The notes below the pieces were generated by a model. The model had not been told where the DNA came from, ran no database searches, and worked only from the letters and a program-made list of their open reading frames with translations. The translations under genes and the position numbers were made by a program. A stretch of DNA of 64,000 bases from Lactiplantibacillus plantarum (lineage in GTDB: Bacteria > Bacillota > Bacilli > Lactobacillales > Lactobacillaceae). The first letter of the stretch is position 1. Every line of letters begins with the position of its first letter. Of the stretch, positions 16,051 to 25,455 are shown in pieces. The stretch lies in the NCBI RefSeq assembly GCF_014131735.1, contig NZ_CP039121.1, forward strand, positions 1,364,001 through 1,428,000. The letters run 5' to 3'.

Positions 16051-18600
16051 CTAATGGTGGCGATATCGTTGACGCCAAAGGATGAAGCTAAATCCACTTA
16101 TGATTGAGATCAGTAGTCCACCCAGCAATCCCGGGACGTGGTAAGTTAGCTGGATCTGATTCTTACCGGACTGAATCGGCAGGGCTAACATCCCGCCAAT
16201 GACCGTTTTAGGAGTAACTTTGACGCCGTTGACCGTTGCGCGCCACCCCTTATCGGCTGGAATAGCAACGTAGAGCCATTTTTGTTTGGAGCGATTGGTG
16301 ACTTGACCACTGACCACGGTATGAATGCCCGAGACGTGGTAAGTCGGTGTAAAGCGCGTGGATAGCAGTTGCTGTTTGACTTGGTTGAACCGGGCTTGAT
16401 CCAGGCTGGCGATGTGGACATGGGTGCCAAGCGTTGGTTGGGTACGTTTGACCGTTAACGTGATGACAGCGCCTTTGTCAAAATAACCTAGCGATCGGAG
16501 CACTAACTCACCGTTGGCATTGAACTTAGTCGGGACTAAGTGACCGTTGACCCGCATCGTGGTGTACTTTGTTTGACGAGTCGTGTCGTTATAATACAGC
16601 GTCCCGGTGCGTGTCATCCTTAATTTAACTGTATGCAAATACGGATAGCGTTTGGCCTGTGAATCTTGGACGACGTGATCTGAGAGCGTCGTGGCATTGC
16701 CAAAATAGGCGCGTTTCGATGGCCGCAAACTTTGTAAGAGGCGTTCTTGATTGATAATGGCACTATTCTGACGAAGCTTTAACTGTCTAAATGCTATTGG
16801 CACGGCAAACCCTAACCCGTTTTGACTACGGAGCCGCGTTGTCGCTTGACCCACGGCGTTTAATTGCACAGCGTATTTTACATCTAAGAGTAAATCAGTG
16901 ACCGGATTTAGGCCTTCTGAACTGACACGCCGGGCGTTTTTAGAAAATAGCCCAAGTGACTTCAACATGAGACGTGTTTGGTTCGCAAAAGTTGAACTGT
17001 AGTAGGTAATATCGTGAAAGTTAAATAACATCGGGTCGTTGTAATTACGATACTTGCTATCATAATTGTAGGCCTGATTGATTAGCGTATTTTGATTTTC
17101 AACGCGATATAATTGACCATCAGGATCGTTGACGGCTTGCATTTGGCGGTATTCGGTTCGATAGGCAGTTACAAATTTAGCCTGATTCCCTAGTGGTGAC
17201 TTCGCCATCATGAGGGTACTGTTAGTCCCTAATTCTAAGGCGACGATACCTGCCAAGCTGAGCGTTTGCCACCGCTTCGCCGTTGCGAATAAGGCAATTG
17301 CGGTTAAGATGACAGCGACTAAGCTGAGCGCCAGCGTTGAAGTTGTTAAGGGGTGCTTAGCAGTTCGTTGGGCAAACCAGCCTAATATCAGCGCACTGAC
17401 CATGAGTGTCGGTAACAACCATTGCCAGCGCAAGGCGATCCGCCGGGGGCCTGCTAACCAGGCTTCAAAAGCGATCATGATCAAGACAAAGCTAAAGAAA
17501 AAAGCATTGCGGTATGGAAAGCCAGCGGGCGTTTGAAACATGTGCCAAATCGTATCTAAGGTACGAATGTTCATACTCAAGAAGAGTGCAAGTAATAGTC
17601 CGAAGCTATGCCATTTGTGAGCTTTAGTCAAGTTGGGCTGCACCCAGAAACTTAGGGCCAGCAAGACGACCAGACTACTGCTGAAGACGGTTGGTGCGTG
17701 TACGAGCCGAGTCGTAAAATTGGCGGCACCTAAGCCAAATTGACTCAAAACAGCTAAACCGAATTGTGGGACCGGTAAGTAGCTCGATAATTTGACCGCA
17801 GATTTAGCCGTGGTCAGCATGCCTAAACCAGTGGGGATCAGGACAAACATCGTGCTTAACCCACTGAGTAGCATGGTGACCACGACGTGCCGAATTAACG
17901 AAAATTGATGACGAACAGTTTGCCAAAGACTGTCCTGAGGGCGTTTGCGTTCAAATAGTTGATAAATAAAATAGTAAATCACAAATAGGCAAGTCATATA
18001 GCCTAAGTAGTAATTGGTGACGATACTGACCCATAACCAGCCGAAAAAGCGCCCGGGATGACTAGTTGCAATTAAGTGGTCGAGTCCTTGAATGACCAGT
18101 GGTAACCAAATTAATGTATCCAACCACATGATCGTAAAATAGTTGAGGGCAACGAAGCCAGAGAGGCTGAAAGCAACACCAAAAATGGCAGTCGACCACC
18201 GCTTTGTTTGAAAATGCGTTTGTAAAAAAGCCGTCATAGTGACCGCAATCAAGCTGATTTTTAACATGATGAGTAGACTAAGTCCGGTTGGCAAATTGGC
18301 CGCCGGAAACAACAACATCAAAATGTTAAATGGGCTTAATAGATAGTAAGCAATCGTGGGTAGTGCGTTACCGCCTAATGACTGTGAAAATGAATATAAT
18401 TGAAAACTATGCGTTAAAATGGCATGCCGATACGCGGTGAAAAATGATAAGTATTGGCCACCCATATCACTAATTAATAAGTTATGGTTACCGAAGGGCG
18501 TGATCCCCCAAATTGCGAAGACAATCCCCATGATAGCAAGGGACAGTAATCCAGCTGTCACTGCCACTTGCCAGCGGCTTGTTTGATAATTAGGCCACAT
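16051..18600 (-). CDS. YfhO-family polytopic membrane protein
   Basis: 849 residues from ATG 18600 with GGAG upstream; a farther ATG at 18633 lacks a site. The protein has a long run of about 12-13 hydrophobic helices (the first is LLSLAIMGIVFAIWG). The motif LLISDMGGQYLSFFTAYRHA lies in the first loop, with PFNILMLLFPAANLP later. A large extracytoplasmic beta-rich region (about 470-810) follows, then a final helix. Motifs and length match YfhO (DUF6541-like) proteins. In Bacillus and Listeria relatives these are linked to glycosylating lipoteichoic acid with a GT2 partner; here that partner could be the GT2 gene at 12408. Function is inferred. Confidence 0.85.
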   Translation of the reverse strand: MWPNYQTSRWQVAVTAGLLSLAIMGIVFAIWGITPFGNHNLLISDMGGQYLSFFTAYRHAILTHSFQLYSFSQSLGGNALPTIAYYLLSPFNILMLLFPAANLPTGLSLLIMLKISLIAVTMTAFLQTHFQTKRWSTAIFGVAFSLSGFVALNYFTIMWLDTLIWLPLVIQGLDHLIATSHPGRFFGWLWVSIVTNYYLGYMTCLFVIYYFIYQLFERKRPQDSLWQTVRHQFSLIRHVVVTMLLSGLSTMFVLIPTGLGMLTTAKSAVKLSSYLPVPQFGLAVLSQFGLGAANFTTRLVHAPTVFSSSLVVLLALSFWVQPNLTKAHKWHSFGLLLALFLSMNIRTLDTIWHMFQTPAGFPYRNAFFFSFVLIMIAFEAWLAGPRRIALRWQWLLPTLMVSALILGWFAQRTAKHPLTTSTLALSLVAVILTAIALFATAKRWQTLSLAGIVALELGTNSTLMMAKSPLGNQAKFVTAYRTEYRQMQAVNDPDGQLYRVENQNTLINQAYNYDSKYRNYNDPMLFNFHDITYYSSTFANQTRLMLKSLGLFSKNARRVSSEGLNPVTDLLLDVKYAVQLNAVGQATTRLRSQNGLGFAVPIAFRQLKLRQNSAIINQERLLQSLRPSKRAYFGNATTLSDHVVQDSQAKRYPYLHTVKLRMTRTGTLYYNDTTRQTKYTTMRVNGHLVPTKFNANGELVLRSLGYFDKGAVITLTVKRTQPTLGTHVHIASLDQARFNQVKQQLLSTRFTPTYHVSGIHTVVSGQVTNRSKQKWLYVAIPADKGWRATVNGVKVTPKTVIGGMLALPIQSGKNQIQLTYHVPGLLGGLLISIISGFSFILWRQRYRHH

Positions 18601-18830
18601 TTTATTCAACTCCGATATTATGAATGATTTCATTGTACCGTACTGAAACTTGAAAACTAGTTAAGAAAAGCGAACAATTTTCTGAAAAAAGTTAAGAATT
18701 AGTGTTAGTCATTATCATTTTTATAAAGTTTGCTAGCAGTTTAACACAGCAGTTCACGAGGTTAAACTAAAAGGGGTGATTGACAATTGATTAAGAAAGT
18801 GTTTTTATAAAAGGTGAAAACTGAATACGA

Positions 18831-18955
18831 TTTCTTCGGGGCAGGGTGCAATTCCCGACCGACGGTAACAACGTAAGTTGAAGTCCGTGACCCGCGTGAG
18901 CGGTGGACCCAGTGCAAGTCTGGGACCGACAGTATAGTCTGGATGGGAGAAGAAA
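18831..18955 (+). promoter_or_regulatory. FMN riboswitch (RFN element)
   Basis: The P1 strands TTTCTTC (from 18831) and GAAGAAA (to 18955) enclose conserved RFN blocks: CGGGGCAGGGTGCAATTCCC, GACCGACGGTAAC, AGTCCGTGACCCG, GCGGTGGACCCAGTGCAAG, TGGGACCGACAG and AGTCTGGATGGGAGA. It senses FMN and represses the riboflavin operon that follows. Confidence 0.97.
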
Positions 18956-19056
18956 ATTATTGCTTGAATTTTACTAGGCAGTAGTGGCTATTGGCAACCT
19001 TTAAGTAGGTTTATTTAGCTGGATCCTACTGGTGAAATCTATTTGGCGAACACTTC

Positions 19057-19097
19057 ACACCCGATTATCGATGATTTGATAATTGGGTGTTTTTTTA
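19057..19097 (+). terminator. FMN-riboswitch terminator upstream of ribD
   Basis: ACACCCGATTATC (19057-19069) pairs with GATAATTGGGTGT (19078-19090) with one G-U pair, followed by eight Ts. It ends about 20 bases before the ribD start and is the expression platform of the riboswitch. Confidence 0.9.
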
Positions 19098-19116
19098 TCT
19101 TGTTGGAGGTGAACCA

Positions 19117-20184
19117 ATGTTAACTGATTTTATGCAAATGGCTATCGATCAAGCCAAATTGGCGGGGGTGGCGACGTACCAAAATCCCCAGGTCGGTGCG
19201 GTATTAGTCAAAGACGGCCACGTGTTAGCTCAAGGTTATCATCATTATTTTGGCGGTGACCATGCTGAGGTGGATGTGCTGCGGCAGGTCACACCAGAAC
19301 AGGCGCGTGGGGCCACGTTATTTGTCACACTGGAACCTTGTTCACACTATGGGAAGACGCCGCCGTGTAGTGCGCGAATCGTCGCGGCTGGAATTCGGCA
19401 AGTCGTGATTGGTCAATTAGATCCCCATCCAATCGTGGGTGGTAAGGGACGTCAGTATCTTTTGAACCACGGAGTTGATGTGGTGACGGGCTGTTTAACG
19501 GACAAAGTTCGCGCGTTGAACCCCCACTACAATCATTTTTATGTGCAGCAGCGACCATGGATCACCCTAAAAACGGCGATAACGCTTGATGGCAAAATTA
19601 ATACTGAAACGCCGACTCGGACGCTGGTTTCCAATCATGCTAGTTATATCGATAGTCAGTGCTTACGGTCACAGTTTCAAGCGATTCTGATTGGTGAACG
19701 GACGCTAACGATTGATGATCCACAATTAGCCGTCCGACTGACGGCAATGGTGCAGCCACCGGTTCGATTGGTGGTGTTGAATACGAGTACCGTGGCGTTA
19801 AACCACCGGCTTGTTCAGGACGGTCAGGCACCAACCTGGTTACTTTGTCGTCAGGCTGCGGCTAGTGACGACCAACTTCGAAACAGTCCCAATGTACACG
19901 TCCTGATTGGCAACTGGACACCCGCTGCAATCAGTCAACTATGTGTCGAACAAGGCTGGCAGTCACTCTTAGTTGAAGGTGGGGCTCATCTGCAAGCTGA
20001 ATTTGTTGCGGCTGAATTGATTGACGAATGGGTCAGCTACATCGCACCAATGATGATTGGTGGGACGGGTTTGCCAGCCGTTACCGGGGCCGCTGCGATG
20101 ACACCGTTGACATTTGAACAACCAACGGTAACTTGTTTAGGGACGAATATCCGGCTACGGGCCGTTCGAAAGGAAGTTAAGTAA
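19117..20184 (+). CDS. ribD: Bifunctional riboflavin deaminase/reductase RibD (RibG)
   Basis: 355 residues from ATG 19117, after TTGGAGGTGAA; an in-frame ATG at 19087 lies in the terminator and was rejected. The N-terminal deaminase domain has zinc ligands in DHAEVDVL (about 49-52) and EPCSHYGKTPPCSARI. The C-terminal reductase (from about 147) shows LKTAITLDGKI, a nucleotide-binding region and LLVEGGAHLQAEF. The enzyme turns the pyrimidine product of GTP cyclohydrolase II into 5-amino-6-ribitylamino-uracil phosphate. It is the first gene of the operon, and its stop is immediately followed by the ribE start. Controlled by the upstream FMN riboswitch. Confidence 0.96.
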   Translation: MLTDFMQMAIDQAKLAGVATYQNPQVGAVLVKDGHVLAQGYHHYFGGDHAEVDVLRQVTPEQARGATLFVTLEPCSHYGKTPPCSARIVAAGIRQVVIGQLDPHPIVGGKGRQYLLNHGVDVVTGCLTDKVRALNPHYNHFYVQQRPWITLKTAITLDGKINTETPTRTLVSNHASYIDSQCLRSQFQAILIGERTLTIDDPQLAVRLTAMVQPPVRLVVLNTSTVALNHRLVQDGQAPTWLLCRQAAASDDQLRNSPNVHVLIGNWTPAAISQLCVEQGWQSLLVEGGAHLQAEFVAAELIDEWVSYIAPMMIGGTGLPAVTGAAAMTPLTFEQPTVTCLGTNIRLRAVRKEVK

Positions 20185-20787
20185 ATGTTTTCTGGAATTA
20201 TTCAAACCAAGGGCCGTGTCAGCCAAGTGCACCAACAAGGGTTGGAAATGACCCTTACGATTACCGCACCGTCGCTGATGACACCGAGTCTTAAGATTGG
20301 TGACAGTATAGCGGTGAACGGCATTTGTTTAACGGTAACGACCCGACAAGCGGATGCTTTCAGTGTAGTGGTGATGCCTGAAACGGTGCGTCGAACGAAC
20401 TTAAAGATCCTTGTGGTCGGTTCATTGGTGAACCTAGAACGTGCGTTACAAGTGAACGCGCACTTAGATGGGCACATTGTTCAGGGGCACATCGATTACT
20501 GTGGTCAAGTGATGCAGCGACAATCTGATGCGCACGCGTTGCGTCTGTTGATCAGTTTACCGTCAGAATATCGCGCACTAGTAGTCACTAAAGGCTCGGT
20601 GGCAGTTGATGGGGTTAGTTTGACGGTCGTAGCGGTCACGGAGACAACGTTTGAAGTCGATTTAATTCCGCATTCACAAGCGGTGACGACCTTGTCTAAG
20701 TTACAAGTTGGAACGCTGGTGAATGTAGAAACGGATATTCTGGGCAAGTACTTGGCCCGGCAATTAGCATTAGAGGGGAGTCATTAA
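20185..20787 (+). CDS. ribE: Riboflavin synthase alpha subunit
   Basis: 200 residues, starting directly after the ribD stop (AAGGAAG upstream). It has two lumazine-binding repeats: MFSGIIQTKGRVS... with DSIAVNGICLTV, and HIVQGHIDYCG... with GSVAVDGVSLTV, the usual internal duplication. It dismutates two 6,7-dimethyl-8-ribityllumazine molecules to riboflavin. The SIAVNGICLTV repeat and the N-terminal MFSGI are hallmarks. This gene is called ribB in the lactobacillus literature and ribE in E. coli-style naming. Confidence 0.96.
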   Translation: MFSGIIQTKGRVSQVHQQGLEMTLTITAPSLMTPSLKIGDSIAVNGICLTVTTRQADAFSVVVMPETVRRTNLKILVVGSLVNLERALQVNAHLDGHIVQGHIDYCGQVMQRQSDAHALRLLISLPSEYRALVVTKGSVAVDGVSLTVVAVTETTFEVDLIPHSQAVTTLSKLQVGTLVNVETDILGKYLARQLALEGSH

Positions 20788-20788
20788 G

Positions 20789-22003
20789 ATGGATACAATG
20801 AAAAAGGTAGCAGCGGCCTTGGCCGCATTAAAACGGGGCGAATTGATTATTGTTGCGGATGATGAGACGCGTGAAGCGGAAGGAGACATGGTTGGCCTAG
20901 CCGCTAAAGCAACCACTGCGACAGTGAATCGGATGATTACATCAGCGCGGGGGCTACTCTGTGTTCCGATGGCGCCAAGTATCGCCACGCGACTACATTT
21001 GACACCGATGACTAGTGAACACGATGCGTTTGGAACGGCATTTACAGTCTCAACGGATCACCATACGACGTCCACGGGAATCTCGGCAGCTGATCGGGCG
21101 ACCACGATTCAAGCGTTAGCCAATCCCAATAGTCAGGCCGCTGATTTCTATCATCCCGGGCACGTTTTTCCATTGATTGCGCGGACTGGTGGATTGTTAG
21201 CGCGGCGTGGTCATACTGAAGCGGCCGTCACGTTAGCACAATTAGCAGGTGTGACCCCCGCGGCCTATATTTGTGAAGTTATCAAGAAAAATGGCTTAAT
21301 GGCGCGGCGCCGTGATCTCAAAGCTTTGGCAGAGGGCTTACAATTACCGCTAATCACCATTGAAGATATTACCACCTACGTGATTCAAACGGGTGCCGCC
21401 CAGCTGACAACGACCCCGAGTGTCAACTTACCGACCAAGGATGGTAAGTTCACGATGACTGGTTTCGAAGCCCCCGGTCATACGGCGTTGCCAGTGGCAC
21501 TGCAAGCTGGTGATATCAGTGGCGATGAACCAGTGTTAGTGCGGTTACACTCTGAATGCTTTACGGGCGATGTTTTAGGATCGCGGCGGTGTGACTGTGG
21601 TGATCAATTACACGCCGCACTCCAAAAGATCAGTCAAGCTCAGCGCGGTGTTTTCGTCTATTTACGGCAAGAGGGTCGCGGCATTGGCTTGGCTAACAAA
21701 CTAGCAGCTTACGCACTTCAAGAACACGGGGTTGATACGTATGATGCGAACGTGCAGTTGGGCTTTCAACCGGATGAGCGCCGGTATGATATTGCGGCAT
21801 TAATTCTACGCCAAATGGGGATTACACGGGTTCGTTTGCTGACTAATAATCTTGACAAGGTTGAGCAGTTACGTGCAGCGGGGATTGATGTTGTTGAACG
21901 GGTCCCCTTAGAAATACCAGCCAATCAGTACGATCAAGCTTACTTAAAAACAAAACGTGATCGATTTCATCATCAACTCACACTAACGGAGGGACACGAA
22001 TGA
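20789..22003 (+). CDS. ribBA: 3,4-DHBP synthase / GTP cyclohydrolase II fusion
   Basis: 404 residues, ATG 20789 after GAGGGGAG. The N-terminal half (to about 205) is DHBP synthase: [40 protein letters not shown] and RAGGH-like RRGHTEA. The C-terminal half is GTP cyclohydrolase [22 protein letters not shown], holding the three zinc cysteines, then [18 protein letters not shown]. It supplies both starting branches of riboflavin synthesis. The stop overlaps the ribH start by four bases. Confidence 0.96.
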   Translation: MDTMKKVAAALAALKRGELIIVADDETREAEGDMVGLAAKATTATVNRMITSARGLLCVPMAPSIATRLHLTPMTSEHDAFGTAFTVSTDHHTTSTGISAADRATTIQALANPNSQAADFYHPGHVFPLIARTGGLLARRGHTEAAVTLAQLAGVTPAAYICEVIKKNGLMARRRDLKALAEGLQLPLITIEDITTYVIQTGAAQLTTTPSVNLPTKDGKFTMTGFEAPGHTALPVALQAGDISGDEPVLVRLHSECFTGDVLGSRRCDCGDQLHAALQKISQAQRGVFVYLRQEGRGIGLANKLAAYALQEHGVDTYDANVQLGFQPDERRYDIAALILRQMGITRVRLLTNNLDKVEQLRAAGIDVVERVPLEIPANQYDQAYLKTKRDRFHHQLTLTEGHE

Positions 22004-22479
22004 CAACTTTTAACGGCAAAATTAATGGCAACGGGCTTAAGATTGGGATTGTCGTGGCGCGTTTCAATGCGTTTGTAACGCAGCAGCTTTTAACTGGGGC
22101 ACAAGAAAGTTTGGTACAGCATGGGGTCAATGAAACCGATATTGACGTGGCCTGGGTACCGGGAGCTTTTGAGATTCCACTGACGGTTCAAAAAATGATT
22201 ACAACCAAGCGCTATGATGGCGTGATTGCACTTGGGGCAGTCATTCGGGGTGCAACCGCGCACTTTGACTATGTTTGTCGTGGCGTGACGACGGGGATTG
22301 CGACCGTCAGTTTGGCAACCGATACGCCCATAATGTTCGGCGTTTTAACCACGGATACCATTGAACAAGCTATGGATCGCGCTGGCTTTAAGAGTGGCAA
22401 TAAGGGTGCTGACTGTGCGGTCAGTTTGTTAGAAACGTTGGACGTGCAGCGGGCAATATTAAAAGCTGACTTGGCCTAA
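22000..22479 (+). CDS. ribH: Lumazine synthase (riboflavin synthase beta)
   Basis: 159 residues, ATGA overlap with ribBA and a GGAGG site upstream. It contains [43 protein letters not shown] (substrate-binding and catalytic His region) and [17 protein letters not shown]. It condenses the ribitylamino-uracil with 3,4-dihydroxybutanone phosphate, and normally forms a 60-mer capsid. It is the last gene of a complete four-gene rib operon. Confidence 0.96.
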   Translation: MTTFNGKINGNGLKIGIVVARFNAFVTQQLLTGAQESLVQHGVNETDIDVAWVPGAFEIPLTVQKMITTKRYDGVIALGAVIRGATAHFDYVCRGVTTGIATVSLATDTPIMFGVLTTDTIEQAMDRAGFKSGNKGADCAVSLLETLDVQRAILKADLA

Positions 22480-22509
22480 ATGACGTAAATTAAGGGTATG
22501 CATAATATT

Positions 22510-23070
22510 TCAAATACCATCAATTTGTAACTTGGGCCATTGTTGATGCCACTGCTTCTGTGCCATTCGCTGCTGATAGATTGCCATGTGCTTGGCATCC
22601 TGGCGATAGTAGGGGATTGGGGAACAGCGAAAGTTTATCAAATCGTCTACACCGTATGGGGCGATTAGCTTGATTTGATTTTCGTCTAAAAAGGCGCCAA
22701 TACAAGTTGGAACTTCGACAAAGTGACCAATTGCATCGGTAACGGAAGTGAATTCGGGATCCTTATCAAAATTATAATGTGCCATATAGACCTCATTTTT
22801 TATTTGCCATTGGTATTGTGGGGCTTTATCAGTAAGTTGCTGATAGATTTTTAAATCATCGCTGGCTGGTCGCTCAGGGTCAAAAAAGACGACGTCAATA
22901 TCACTGTTGAACATCACTGGCTGCCCGCTGAGTACTTGCCAAACAGTATTACGGATGCTACCAGCCGCCAATGCGCCTTGTTTTAAATGACAGTCTTGAA
23001 TTAATTGAAGAATCGTCATTAAAGCAGGAGTTGTTTTAATAATATGAATAACTCGTTGTTCGTTGGTCAT
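22510..23070 (-). CDS. Nucleotidyltransferase-fold family protein
   Basis: 186 residues from ATG 23070, six bases after GAGGTG; an in-frame GTG lies nine bases upstream. The N-terminal part has AAGSIRNTVWQVLSG followed by NSDIDVVFFDPER, that is a G-S motif and a D-x-D pair. The middle has YEVYMAHYN-like NEVYMAHYNFDKDPEFTSVTDA, and the protein ends with an Arg/Gln-rich helix. This pattern fits the YjfE/DUF925 group of nucleotidyltransferase-like proteins. Their substrate is unknown, though the fold transfers nucleotides. The gene stands alone, facing the rib operon. Confidence 0.8.
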   Translation of the reverse strand: MTNEQRVIHIIKTTPALMTILQLIQDCHLKQGALAAGSIRNTVWQVLSGQPVMFNSDIDVVFFDPERPASDDLKIYQQLTDKAPQYQWQIKNEVYMAHYNFDKDPEFTSVTDAIGHFVEVPTCIGAFLDENQIKLIAPYGVDDLINFRCSPIPYYRQDAKHMAIYQQRMAQKQWHQQWPKLQIDGI

Positions 23071-23171
23071 TGAAAACACCTCAATTTAATGTTGGTTAAA
23101 AATAGTCTAACATAGTAATGATATCGTGCAATTCAAATAAAGGATTTGCTTTTGCTGATTTCATAAAAAAT

Positions 23172-23220
23172 TAAGGCCGCTTACCACTACTAACTGATAG
23201 TGGTAAGCGGTCTTAGTTTT
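23172..23220. terminator. Bidirectional terminator
   Basis: A long stem, 23172-23189 with 23198-23215 (core CCGCTTACCACTA/TAGTGGTAAGCGG), flanked by A and T runs. It most probably ends the leftward gene at 23247-23810. Confidence 0.85.
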
Positions 23221-23246
23221 TGGTTGTGAGTTTAAGTAATAATTGC

Positions 23247-23810
23247 CTAGTCTTCCGTAACCTCAATCTTACCAACTGCAATTGGTAGGGTTACGTGAGC
23301 ATCATACATGCCCACTTCACCAGCGACTGATGCAGGTAGGGCTAAGTCTTGTGGGACGCCGTGAATATAAATGACCCGCTTGTCTAGTTCTAAGTCATCG
23401 GTACCGAAGACTTCTTTGAACTTAGCCTGTAGGTCGCCTAAGGGCACATCGATTTCATAAGCGAAGTGGCCCTGCGCGTCGGCAACTGGGTAATTATCAT
23501 TTGGTACGTCCATATGATGGGGCGCATTATCAAATGGGACCATCGTCGTCCCAGAAACAGGTTCAGTTTCAGGCAAGTCTACAAAGCCGTCGTGATTGAC
23601 ATCTTGGGCCATAGTAGCAATCTGTGCCGCTTTGCCATCTGGAAAGCCGTGGAAATGTTCCCAGTGTTGCGTGTTGGCCGGGGTATCGAACATTTCAATG
23701 GTGACGTGTAATTGGTTACCAGTTTCAGTGAAAGTCGCTGTGCCGTGTGGGGCAGTACCGATTCCTTCGGCGTTCAGCGGGACGATGTTAGCAACGTATT
23801 TTTTAGTCAT
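23247..23810 (-). CDS. Orphan His/Asp-rich soluble protein, CHRD/Cu-Zn-SOD-like fold possible
   Basis: 187 residues with no signal peptide or membrane segment; GGAGG precedes the start. The N-terminal part reads like alternating beta strands (GTATFTETGNQLHVTIEMFD). A His cluster, TQHWEHFHGFPDG, follows, then an EF-loop-like DVNHDGFVDLPETEP, NAPHHMDVPND, and later RVIYIHGVPQ. The spacing of His-containing strands recalls CHRD or Cu/Zn superoxide dismutase folds, and the acidic loop could hold calcium. I do not recognise a named family with certainty. It is divergent from a Crp/Fnr regulator across 88 bases containing an FNR-like box, so it may be a target of that regulator. Confidence 0.65.
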   Translation of the reverse strand: MTKKYVANIVPLNAEGIGTAPHGTATFTETGNQLHVTIEMFDTPANTQHWEHFHGFPDGKAAQIATMAQDVNHDGFVDLPETEPVSGTTMVPFDNAPHHMDVPNDNYPVADAQGHFAYEIDVPLGDLQAKFKEVFGTDDLELDKRVIYIHGVPQDLALPASVAGEVGMYDAHVTLPIAVGKIEVTED

Positions 23811-23870
23811 GAATAATTCCTCCAGTTCTTCATTATATGGTCAGTATATGCTAGTCTAATCATATAAAAA

Positions 23871-23884
23871 TTGACATAGATCAA
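23871..23884. promoter_or_regulatory. FNR/CRP-type operator palindrome
   Basis: TTGACATAGATCAA is one base from the FNR consensus TTGATnnnnATCAA. It lies 14 bases before the start of the Crp/Fnr-family gene, in the region shared with the divergent orphan gene. It could mediate autoregulation. Confidence 0.55.
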
Positions 23885-23898
23885 GAAAAGGAGAAATT

Positions 23899-24540
23899 AT
23901 GCATTCAAAAATGGATTGTGTGAGTCGTTCACCATTATTTTCACCGCTAGCGCCAGCGGTGAAAGCCAAATTAATCACGGTGACCCATCACCGGAAATTT
24001 TATCAAAAAGGGCAGTTGATTCGTCAGCCACTCGACCATCAGGAAGGCATGCTCATTTTAGATGAGGGAATGGCTAAAATTTATGCCTTAGCTGCTAATG
24101 GTAAGGAGAAAATTATTGAGTTGTTGCGTAGTGGTGATGTCGTCGGACAACACTGGCTATTTGCACCGCATGAGAATCAGGGATTTATTCAAGCCACGAG
24201 TGATGCGTGGGTCTGTTCCATTCAATATGATGATTTTCAGCGATTATTAGGTGAATCAGCCAGTTTATCATTAGCAATGATCAATAATTTTGGGAACCAA
24301 TTGATTGAAGCTGAGAAGAATCAATTGCGACGAGATTTGCTGGATGCTAAAGCGCGTTTGATGGCGTATTTGCGCGATTGTGCCGTTGAATCCGGACAAA
24401 TCGAATTTGAATTGCCGTTGAAGAAGAAGGAATTGGCGAATATTTTGGGGATTACTCCCGAAACCCTGAGTCGTCAGTTTAAACAATTGGCGGCTGAAGG
24501 GCAGATTATCGTCAATAAGCGCCAGATTACAATTTGTTAG
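23899..24540 (+). CDS. Crp/Fnr-family transcriptional regulator (FLP-like)
   Basis: 213 residues; AAGGAG precedes ATG 23899. Residues 20-120 form the cyclic-nucleotide-binding beta-roll (KGQLIRQP, GKEKIIELLRSGDVVGQHWL). A dimer helix follows, then a winged HTH with LPLKKKELANILGITPETLS and RQFKQLAAEGQIIVN. The recognition helix has the E-x-x-S-R core typical of FNR-like DNA binding (PETLSRQFK). There is one Cys near the N terminus (residue 7) and another at about 136, but no four-Cys iron-sulfur motif. This fits the lactic acid bacterial FLP type, which responds to redox through cysteines (family knowledge). An FNR-like box lies just upstream. Confidence 0.9.
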   Translation: MHSKMDCVSRSPLFSPLAPAVKAKLITVTHHRKFYQKGQLIRQPLDHQEGMLILDEGMAKIYALAANGKEKIIELLRSGDVVGQHWLFAPHENQGFIQATSDAWVCSIQYDDFQRLLGESASLSLAMINNFGNQLIEAEKNQLRRDLLDAKARLMAYLRDCAVESGQIEFELPLKKKELANILGITPETLSRQFKQLAAEGQIIVNKRQITIC

Positions 24541-24602
24541 ACGGGTAAAGGGGGGCGTCGCCTGGTTTTGGCTAGTTAAGGGTGACGCTGGTTCAATATT
24601 AA

Positions 24603-24654
24603 AAATAAAGTCTGATTTCCAACGCAGTATGGGCTAGGAAATCAGACTTTATTT
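24603..24654. terminator. Bidirectional terminator
   Basis: An 18-bp perfect stem (24603-24620 with 24637-24654; core AAAGTCTGATTTCC) between the converging Crp/Fnr and TetR genes. Confidence 0.9.
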
Positions 24655-24675
24655 GACTTGTGAGGAAGAGGTTCT

Positions 24676-25302
24676 TTAATGATGAAAATGCCGGTTAGCA
24701 ACGCCACTTGCTCGCAATGCCGGCAAAACGACTTGATCAATGAGATTGGTGAGTTGCTGATCAGTGTTCATCGGTTGGTTGATGATGTCGCAGTACCGTA
24801 ATTGTTGAAACAATACTAATTGTGCGGCTTGGTTAGGCCAAATCTGAAGTTCACCGTGGTTTTGTGCATTCGTCAGAAGTGGCTCGATCAAGGTCAAGTT
24901 GGCATGATCAATTTGAGTCACTAACTGCGTGAGATCGCGCTGGTTCTGCGCGTTCAAGGCTGTGGCAAACAATAGCCGAAAATAGCGGAAGGGCCCCGTA
25001 CTAGTTTGTTGGATAAAGCGTTGCGCTAACAGAATGAGATCGGTACGAAGACTGCCAGTATCTAATGGCGTGGTCGTAAGTGCAATGGGAGTCTTTTGTA
25101 TTTGATGAATAATAGTATGAAAGATGAGGTCAAAGGTCGAATCCCAGTAGCGATAAAGAACACTGCGGCTGGTAGCGGCCGCAGTGGCTACTCGTGAAAA
25201 AGTGACCTGGTCGAGGCCGTATTGACTAAGCAGGGTATAGGTGGTGTCATAAATCGCGTTTTCCAGTCGGTTGCCACGTCGACGTTGATTGAGTTGGGTC
25301 AC
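24676..25302 (-). CDS. TetR/AcrR-family transcriptional regulator
   Basis: 208 residues from GTG 25302, eight bases after AGGAG. The N-terminal HTH is recognisable (AIYDTTYTLLSQYGLDQVTF then ATAAATSRSVLYRYWDSTFD), with the Tyr-x-Tyr-W pattern closing the recognition helix. The rest is a helical ligand-binding and dimer domain of unknown specificity, with a C-terminal region resembling TetR_C_11-type regulators. It is divergent from the flavoprotein gene at 25456, the classic position of a local repressor, so that gene is the likely target (inference). Confidence 0.9.
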   Translation of the reverse strand: MTQLNQRRRGNRLENAIYDTTYTLLSQYGLDQVTFSRVATAAATSRSVLYRYWDSTFDLIFHTIIHQIQKTPIALTTTPLDTGSLRTDLILLAQRFIQQTSTGPFRYFRLLFATALNAQNQRDLTQLVTQIDHANLTLIEPLLTNAQNHGELQIWPNQAAQLVLFQQLRYCDIINQPMNTDQQLTNLIDQVVLPALRASGVANRHFHH

Positions 25303-25455
25303 AAAAAGATCTCCTAATTGGTTTTAGAAACAGTTTACTGCTTTTTGTGCCTTAATAATAGTGATTTCCGTAGCCAAACGATTGTTGTAGTTAAAGACAA
25401 CGTGTATCTTAAATAGCGTTGTTAACAATAATTTAAGTAATCAGAGGCGGAAAAT

